Assembly: GCA_028564705.1 (NCBI GenBank)
Contig: JAPXFQ010002899.1
Location: forward strand, 2,628,737-2,692,736
DNA: 64,000 nt
DNA from: Apricaphanius iberus
Taxonomy: Eukaryota; Chordata; Actinopteri; Cyprinodontiformes; Aphaniidae
Reading direction: 5' to 3'
The notes beneath the pieces were generated by a model. It had not been told where the DNA came from. It saw only the letters and a program-made list of their open reading frames with translations, and did no database searches. The position numbers and the translations under genes are program-made. Position 1 is the first letter of the stretch. Every line of letters begins with the position of its first letter. Shown here one piece after another: positions 58,585-64,000 of the stretch.

Positions 58585-61500
58585 ACAGTGTTTCTATTGA
58601 GGGACAAATGGAAACAAATCAACGTAAAAGTCCCATGACTGATCCAAAAACAAAAGCACTACTAAAAGAGCACAGAGTGACAAAAATCAGAACCTTACCT
58701 AAAGGGCTTGTTGGAAGCAAGAGCACGGCTAACGTTAAAGTTAATGGGCATGAGTGCAATTCTTTACTTGATACCGGGTCTCAGGTAACCACCATGTCTT
58801 TGTCCTTCTATAAATGTTACCTTTCAGATCAGACCATTCAACCAGTTTCTGACTTACTAGAGATTGAAGGGGCAAATGGGCAGTCAGTGCCATACCTGGG
58901 GTATGTAAAAGTTACTCTCCAGTTTCCAGAGGAGTTCATTATCACTCAGCCTGAAATGGAGACACTTGCCCTTATAGTGCCAGACGTCAGGTCTAATAGT
59001 CTCAACCCATTATTAATTGGAACTAATACTCTCGATCCACTGTACGAACAGTTCTGTGATGAAAATGCATTTCAAAATAGTGCTTATTGTGGCTACCACC
59101 AAGTTCTGAGAACCTTACAACTCAGACATCAGCGAAGTTTAGATGGCAGACTTGGCTTTGTCAACCTAAGAAACACTGAGCCAAGTGTAATCCCTGCTGG
59201 TAAAAAGATAATGCTTGAGGGATATGCAAATTTTGACAATGTAATAAATGAAAAGCGTGTCCTATTTGAGCAACCTACCATGTCTTCCTTACCTGGAGGA
59301 ATTTTTGTTGAATGTTGCCTCCTTAATGTTCCAAGAGACTTCCCTTACAAAATACCTGTGGTGGTAAGGAATGAAACTGATCGAGATATTGGCATACCTG
59401 TTAGGTGTGTCATAGGTGAACTTAGTGCTGTTAAAGAAATCATACCAACTCAGAACACTGCTAGTTGTAGTAGCCACCAACAGCCCACTAGCCAAACTAT
59501 AAATCAGCCCAGTTCTAACCTAAGTTTTGACTTTGGAGAGTTACTTCCCGAGGAGTGGAAAGCTCGTGTGACCGACAGGTTAAACATATTCTCAGATGTC
59601 TTCTCACACCACGATCTTGACAATGGACATGCATCAAAAGTAAAACATTCGATCAAACTAAAGGATGAGACTCCCTTCAAACAACGCCCACGTCCCATCC
59701 ATCCTGCCGATTTTGATGCAGTGAGGCGTCACTTGCAGTCTCTCCTTGAAGCTGGTGTCATTCGTGAATCCCAGTCTCCTTTTGCATCTCCAATAGTCGT
59801 AGTCAAAAAGAAAAATGGTGATGCCCGATTATGTGTAGACTACCGGCGACTAAACATGCAAACAATCAAGGATGCGTATGCATTGCCAAACCTTGAGGAA
59901 TCCTTTTCAGCCCTGAGCGGTTCCCAGTGGTTTTCAGTGATGGACCTTAAAAGTGGGTATTACCAAATTGAGATGACTGAGGATGACAAAGCAAAGACGG
60001 CGTTCGTGTGCCCTCTAGGTTTTTGGGAGTGGAATCGCATGCCTCAGGGGATCACAAACGCACCTAGCACTTTTCAGCGCTTAATGGAAAAGTGCATGGG
60101 GGACATCAATTTGCGTGAAGTGCTTGTGTTCTTAGACGACATTATTGTCTTTTCAAGAACTCTGGAGGAACATGAAACCCGTCTCACGAACGTCCTGTCC
60201 CGCTTGCGAGAGAACGGTCTAAAGTTATCTCCGGAGAAGTGCCGTTTCTTTCAAACCTCGGTCCGTTATTTGGGGCATATAGTATCACGGAAGGGAGTGG
60301 AGACCGATCCTCAGAAAACTGAAGCTCTTAAGACCTGGCCAAGACCTCAGACTTTAAAAGACCTTAGGTCATTTCTTGGGTTCTCCGGGTACTATAGAAG
60401 GTTCATTGAGGGGTATTCTAAGATCGTAAGGCCCTTAACTAACCTCACAGCTGGTTACCCTCCTGTACGTAAAGGTGCTAAAATCACTAACATAGCAGCC
60501 AAGTACCATAATCCCAAGGAACCCTTTGAAGAAAGGTGGACCCAAGCTTGCCAAGACGCTTTCGACCAAATCATAGAAAGGCTAACATCCGCACCGGTCT
60601 TAGGGTTTGCAAATCCCAGATTGCCTTATGTTGTTCACACTGATGCTAGCACAACAGGCCTTGGTGCAGCCTTATACCAAGAGCAAGACGGTCAGAACCG
60701 TGTCATTGCGTATGCAAGCCGGGGTCTTTCACAGTGTGAAGCACGTTATCCAGCCCATAAACTGGAGTTTTTAGCTTTAAAATGGGCTATTACAGAGAAA
60801 TTCCATGATTACTTGTATGGCAATGTTTTCACTGTCATTACCGATAACAATCCTTTGCGGTACGTTCTGACCACAGCCAAACTAGATGCTGCTAGTTATC
60901 GGTGGTTGGCTGCATTGTCTACGTTCACTTTTGACATCAAATATCGTGCAGTTAAGCAAAATCAGGATGCCGATGGCTTGTCAAGGAGACCACATGGTGA
61001 ACTAACTAGTGACAGTGCATCTCAAGAGGAGAGTCAAAGGATTCATGAGTTCACCTCACATCATCTTGCTCCAGTGAACGTTGTCCAAGCCACATGTCAA
61101 CTCCACACTGTTTTTCATAATGAACCTGAACGGTTACCATGTTACATTGAGTCACTTGCCGTACATCCTGACGCTATTCCCTCAGCATTTTCAGATGATG
61201 ATACTCTTAGTGGTCTTTCCACCGTCCCGAAGTACAGTGAGGCAGAGATGGTTGCATTACAGCGAGCCGATCCGGCAATCAGTGTGATCATACAGTCATG
61301 TGACTCAAGAGAACCCATCCCTACTGGTGTTAACTGCCCTGAGCTTCAGCTCATGTTCAAAGAAATTAGTCGATTTGAAATGAGAGACCGTCTGTTGTAT
61401 CGGAAACGGCAGTGTTCCAACAAAACGGTCTACCAGCTTGTTCTACCAAAACCTTTGAGAAATCCTGTGCTCTATAGTTTACATGATGAAATGGGCCATT

Positions 61501-63197
61501 TAGGAGTCGAAAGGACCCTTGAGCTAATCAGATCTCGCTTTTATTGGCCAAAAATGTCTTTCGACGTTGAGTCCAAGATCAAAAGCTGCCCAAGGTGTGT
61601 TAAAAGAAAAAGGCAACCTGACAAAGCCGCACCATTAGTCAGCATACAGACCAGTCGTCCGATGGAACTTGTCTGTATGGACTTTTTGTCTATTGAACCC
61701 GACAGCCATAATTTCAAAGACATCCTGGTCATAACTGACCACTTTACAAAATATGCAACTGCCATTCCGACTCGAGACCAAAAAGCCCTAACTGTGGCCA
61801 AATGCCTCTGGGAGCAGTTCTTTGTCCATTACGGATTCCCTGAGCGTCTTCACAGCGACCAAGGCCGCGACTTTGAATCACGGGTCATCAAAGAGTTGTG
61901 TGCATTGGTTGGTACTAGGAAAGTGAGAACAAGCCCCTACCATCCCCGCAGCAACCCCGTTGAACGTTATAATCGTACCTTGCTCAGTATGTTAGGTACG
62001 CTCAAGGAGAAAGAGAAAACTAGGTGGCGTGAGTATGTCCGACCTCTCACTCATGCGTATAACTGCACAAGGAGTGATGTCACTGGGTTTTCACCCTATG
62101 AGTTAATGTTCGGACGTCAGCCTAGACTGCCCATAGACATTGCTTTTAGTCTACCAGTTAAGAAAGATACAGAAATATCTCACTCTCAGTATGTGAAAAA
62201 CCTCAAGACATACTTGAAAGAAAGTTATCAATTAGCCTCAGCTAATGCTAAGAAAATCTCTGCCAGAAACAAACGCAGATTTGACATGCGAGTAAGGGAG
62301 TCAACACTTGACATAGGTGATAGAGTGCTAGTGCGCAATCTCAGTCTTCGTGGCAAACAAAAACTCGCCGATCGGTGGGAGGCGACTATTTACATTGTCC
62401 AAAAGAAGGCTGGAGATATCCCCGTTTATACAGTTTGTCCTGAGGGTCAGGAAGGACCCTTGCGCACACTCCACCGAGATTTATTGCTCCCTTGCGGATT
62501 TCTATCAGAGGAGGATGAGGAGATGACAAAACCAAAGCTAGCCTCAAAACCCAAAACAAGGCAAACTTCCATCTCTCCGGAAGAAAATCCCCCTGATTCT
62601 GATGATGATGACTATAGTCGGAGTTACTATCCCACAACAATTGTGACAACCACGAGGATGATTCAACCAAACAATGTGAACTCAAATGCAAATGCTACAA
62701 GTGAGCATGGAGCAACTGTTGAAAAATCTGAAAACCAAGCCCAGAACTTACCTCTTGAAATCCTGGATCAACCTGTGGAAAAACAAAGGACCAATCTGCA
62801 TGAACATTTACCGGACGTGACACAGAATGAACTGGAACCTGAAAATGGGGATGAAAATGGAAGTACTGAAATGGATCCTGACATAATGGAAAATTCCTCT
62901 CAAAACAAAACCCCAATGAGAGTTAAACAGTCAAAAGAAACTGAACAGAGACAACCTACCAAAATGGACAATACTGATCAGGATGTTAGTTTCCCTGATC
63001 TAGCTGACTCCAATACCCTTGAGAATCAGACTGCGGACCAAATGCGCAGATCTGAACGGTTGAGGAAACCACCTGCTAAGTTTACATACCCACAGCTTGG
63101 GAAACCCTTGATTTCATTTGCACAAACAATACTTGATGGTTTTAACAAAGCCTTATTAGATACTTTTGAAGGTGCTCCAACCCTTGTAAGAACATGA
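58569..63197 (+). CDS. pol: Pol polyprotein: protease, reverse transcriptase, RNase H, integrase
   Basis: The frame is open from 58569. The first ATG is at 58608, and residue numbers below count from it (1,529 codons), but entry is probably by frameshift. Protease: LLDTGSQVT with catalytic D55, and a later LLIGTN. RT: about 366-560, with DLKSGYYQI (D446) and FLDD (D510, D511). RNase H: D679, E720, D746 and D789. Integrase: zinc motif H959, H964, C994, C997; catalytic D1025, D1084, E1119 (D,D-35-E). A GPY/F-like module (RVLVRN...ADRWE) covers about 1238-1296. The last 230 residues are acidic and polar, with a DDDD cluster, ending in RRSERLRKPPAKF. No chromodomain is seen. Every catalytic residue looked for is present and there is no stop or frameshift, so the enzyme set appears functional. 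Confidence 0.93.
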   Translation, partial: QEFKLNSVSIEGQMETNQRKSPMTDPKTKALLKEHRVTKIRTLPKGLVGSKSTANVKVNGHECNSLLDTGSQVTTMSLSFYKCYLSDQTIQPVSDLLEIEGANGQSVPYLGYVKVTLQFPEEFIITQPEMETLALIVPDVRSNSLNPLLIGTNTLDPLYEQFCDENAFQNSAYCGYHQVLRTLQLRHQRSLDGRLGFVNLRNTEPSVIPAGKKIMLEGYANFDNVINEKRVLFEQPTMSSLPGGIFVECCLLNVPRDFPYKIPVVVRNETDRDIGIPVRCVIGELSAVKEIIPTQNTASCSSHQQPTSQTINQPSSNLSFDFGELLPEEWKARVTDRLNIFSDVFSHHDLDNGHASKVKHSIKLKDETPFKQRPRPIHPADFDAVRRHLQSLLEAGVIRESQSPFASPIVVVKKKNGDARLCVDYRRLNMQTIKDAYALPNLEESFSALSGSQWFSVMDLKSGYYQIEMTEDDKAKTAFVCPLGFWEWNRMPQGITNAPSTFQRLMEKCMGDINLREVLVFLDDIIVFSRTLEEHETRLTNVLSRLRENGLKLSPEKCRFFQTSVRYLGHIVSRKGVETDPQKTEALKTWPRPQTLKDLRSFLGFSGYYRRFIEGYSKIVRPLTNLTAGYPPVRKGAKITNIAAKYHNPKEPFEERWTQACQDAFDQIIERLTSAPVLGFANPRLPYVVHTDASTTGLGAALYQEQDGQNRVIAYASRGLSQCEARYPAHKLEFLALKWAITEKFHDYLYGNVFTVITDNNPLRYVLTTAKLDAASYRWLAALSTFTFDIKYRAVKQNQDADGLSRRPHGELTSDSASQEESQRIHEFTSHHLAPVNVVQATCQLHTVFHNEPERLPCYIESLAVHPDAIPSAFSDDDTLSGLSTVPKYSEAEMVALQRADPAISVIIQSCDSREPIPTGVNCPELQLMFKEISRFEMRDRLLYRKRQCSNKTVYQLVLPKPLRNPVLYSLHDEMGHLGVERTLELIRSRFYWPKMSFDVESKIKSCPRCVKRKRQPDKAAPLVSIQTSRPMELVCMDFLSIEPDSHNFKDILVITDHFTKYATAIPTRDQKALTVAKCLWEQFFVHYGFPERLHSDQGRDFESRVIKELCALVGTRKVRTSPYHPRSNPVERYNRTLLSMLGTLKEKEKTRWREYVRPLTHAYNCTRSDVTGFSPYELMFGRQPRLPIDIAFSLPVKKDTEISHSQYVKNLKTYLKESYQLASANAKKISARNKRRFDMRVRESTLDIGDRVLVRNLSLRGKQKLADRWEATIYIVQKKAGDIPVYTVCPEGQEGPLRTLHRDLLLPCGFLSEEDEEMTKPKLASKPKTRQTSISPEENPPDSDDDDYSRSYYPTTIVTTTRMIQPNNVNSNANATSEHGATVEKSENQAQNLPLEILDQPVEKQRTNLHEHLPDVTQNELEPENGDENGSTEMDPDIMENSSQNKTPMRVKQSKETEQRQPTKMDNTDQDVSFPDLADSNTLENQTADQMRRSERLRKPPAKFTYPQLGKPLISFAQTILDGFNKALLDTFEGAPTLVRT
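58575..58581 (+). promoter_or_regulatory. -1 ribosomal frameshift slippery site
   Basis: TTTAAAC is read in the gag frame as T TTA AAC, directly followed by the gag stop TAA (58582-58584). This X XXY YYZ heptamer is one of the most efficient known -1 sites. The pol frame is open from 58569, so a slip here joins Gag to Pol. Confidence 0.85.
58590..58634 (+). promoter_or_regulatory. Predicted H-type pseudoknot stimulating frameshifting
   Basis: Stem 1 pairs 58590-58598 (GTTTCTATT) with 58607-58615 (AATGGAAAC), 9 bp with one G-U. Its loop GGGAC (58601-58605) pairs with GTCCC (58630-58634). The spacer from the slippery site is 8 nt (58582-58589). Loops are 2, 1 and 14 nt. The geometry is that of known -1 frameshift pseudoknots, though stem 1 is AU-rich. 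Confidence 0.65.
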
Positions 63198-63215
63198 AGG
63201 GACTCATGTTAATTC

Positions 63216-63227
63216 AGAGGGGGAGGG
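63216..63227 (+). other. Polypurine tract
   Basis: AGAGGGGGAGGG directly abuts the 3' LTR, as expected for the plus-strand primer. Confidence 0.9.
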
Positions 63228-64000
63228 TGTAACCCACCTGACAATAGGTTAAATAATCATATTGTTTTCATATTTGATCATTATTCCGTTTCATTTTATG
63301 ATTTTAAGTACTTTGAGTTTTATTCTGAAAGACCGGAACTTTATTTTGTGTGAAACCGGAAGTAGTTCGTTAGAATATGCAGTAGCTTAACGTAGCTAAA
63401 GACCGGACTGCGCACTGCATCTATTTCTGAAGTGGAAGTGAAAAAGAGAAAAAGAGATTGGGAGGGCCGTGAAAGAAGCACATTTATTGTCTGGCTTCTC
63501 GGATAGAAAATCGCCTCTTGGTCAGGTCTTAAGTGATATATGGAAAAATGGAGAAGCTCCAGCTTTGTGTTCCACGAGGCTGACCAGTGATCCAGTTGAT
63601 GGCGAGCCTCCCAGTTGATCTTTGAGCTCCACCACACTATGGCCTGATCCTGTGGTAGGGTTGTGTCAATCCACTGATCGACACCAACTGGAGCTAACTT
63701 TGGATCTTTCCCTTGACTTGACTTATTCCCCTGACTTACTGACTTGAAACTCTGATTGGATCCACAATCAAACAATTCCTGGATTTAACTTTTCCAAAAG
63801 ACAATTTACAATTCATATTTTTTTCCTTTTGGTATTATTTTCTTAGTTAATGGGCCCAAAGCATTGTAAATGTACACTGTTATAATGGTTTTCTGAACTA
63901 AAAGTGAAATTCCTTACTAACACGTGTTGTCAGTGGTTTTTGCTACTACTCTCAGCTCCTACGAACCTAGGATGTGACGTGTACATACTCAGAAGTGGGT
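63228..64000 (+). repeat. 3' LTR (last 4 bases beyond the window)
   Basis: It begins TGTAACCC and reaches ...GTGGGT at the edge. By comparison with the 5' LTR it should end TACA at 64004, giving 777 bp. It differs from the 5' LTR by many small indels and substitutions between about 63420 and 63815, including a roughly 17-20-base insertion near 63515-63540, while both outer parts are almost identical. Confidence 0.92.

Larger units (their letters stand above)
56018..64000 (+). mobile_element. Ty3/Gypsy LTR retrotransposon, complete except for the last 4 bases
   Basis: Order: 5' LTR 56018-56768, primer-binding region, gag, pol (protease, RT, RNase H, integrase), polypurine tract, 3' LTR 63228 to the edge. 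The RT-before-integrase order and a D,D-35-E integrase define the Ty3/Gypsy superfamily. Gag resembles PNMA-family proteins. There is no chromodomain and no envelope ORF. Both ORFs are uninterrupted. The element starts 39 bases after a hAT-like remnant. Its right target duplication lies outside the window. Confidence 0.93.

Noticed and set aside
58608..58610. Independent translation start of pol at its first ATG
   Set aside because: The ATG lies inside the predicted pseudoknot stem, and the open pol frame begins upstream at the slippery site, so frameshift entry is more likely.
63341..63775. 144-codon antisense frame in the 3' LTR
   Set aside because: The homologous stretch of the 5' LTR does not keep the same frame, and no motif is present.

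Overview
The window is teleost fish nuclear DNA. The background is AT-rich. It carries fish-type repeats: tRNA-headed SINEs of the DANA/mermaid kind, LINE 3' ends with RT C-terminal fragments, hAT and Tc1-like DNA transposon remnants, TTAA-flanked non-autonomous elements, and Ty3/Gypsy LTR retrotransposons. The repeat set suggests a percomorph-type fish, but I cannot name the species. No complete host gene is visible. Two short candidate first exons are: 913-1094 (+), ending at a GTAAGT donor, and 17045-17101 (-), a signal-peptide-like start ending at a GTAAGA donor inside a CpG-rich patch. Much of the rest is probably intron or intergenic sequence.

Layout. 1-6.1 kb: a LINE tail, the candidate exon, a Tc1-like remnant, and a mermaid-like SINE that may hold a solo LTR. 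6.1-9.2 kb: a SINE interrupted by a complete 2,776-bp non-autonomous LTR element with perfect 5-bp target duplications, 275-bp LTRs and a proline-rich tandem-repeat ORF. 9.6-20.8 kb: a SINE, a LINE tail and the CpG-rich candidate promoter. 20.8-21.7 kb: a hAT-type element with a perfect 8-bp duplication, itself split by a TTAA-type element. 25.8-26.8 and 36.0-36.8 kb: two further relatives of that TTAA-type element. 26.9-39.6 kb: LINE fragments, a GGGCCC-rich repeat and microsatellites. 43.0-44.4 kb: the 3' end and GC-rich 3' UTR of an L1-like LINE (-). 45.1-47.3 kb: a Tc1-like remnant, then an L2-like LINE 3' end. 54.0-55.0 kb: mermaid-like SINEs, one split by another SINE. 55.2-56.0 kb: a hAT-like remnant.

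56,018 to the window end: a virtually complete autonomous Ty3/Gypsy retrotransposon. It has a 5' LTR (751 bp), gag (571 codons, PNMA-like capsid plus CCHC knuckle), pol (protease, RT, RNase H, integrase and a long acidic tail), a polypurine tract and a 3' LTR that is cut by the window edge only 4 bases before its expected end. Gag and pol are in different frames. The sequence at their junction is a textbook -1 frameshift signal: TTTAAAC in the gag frame directly before the gag stop, an 8-nt spacer, and a foldable H-type pseudoknot.

The two LTR elements show different replication designs. The large one encodes its own machinery and probably makes Gag-Pol by frameshifting. The small one encodes no enzymes. 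The 12 bases just after its 5' LTR are a perfect complement of the predicted 5' end of its own RNA, which points to Tf1/sushi-type self-priming with enzymes borrowed from a relative.
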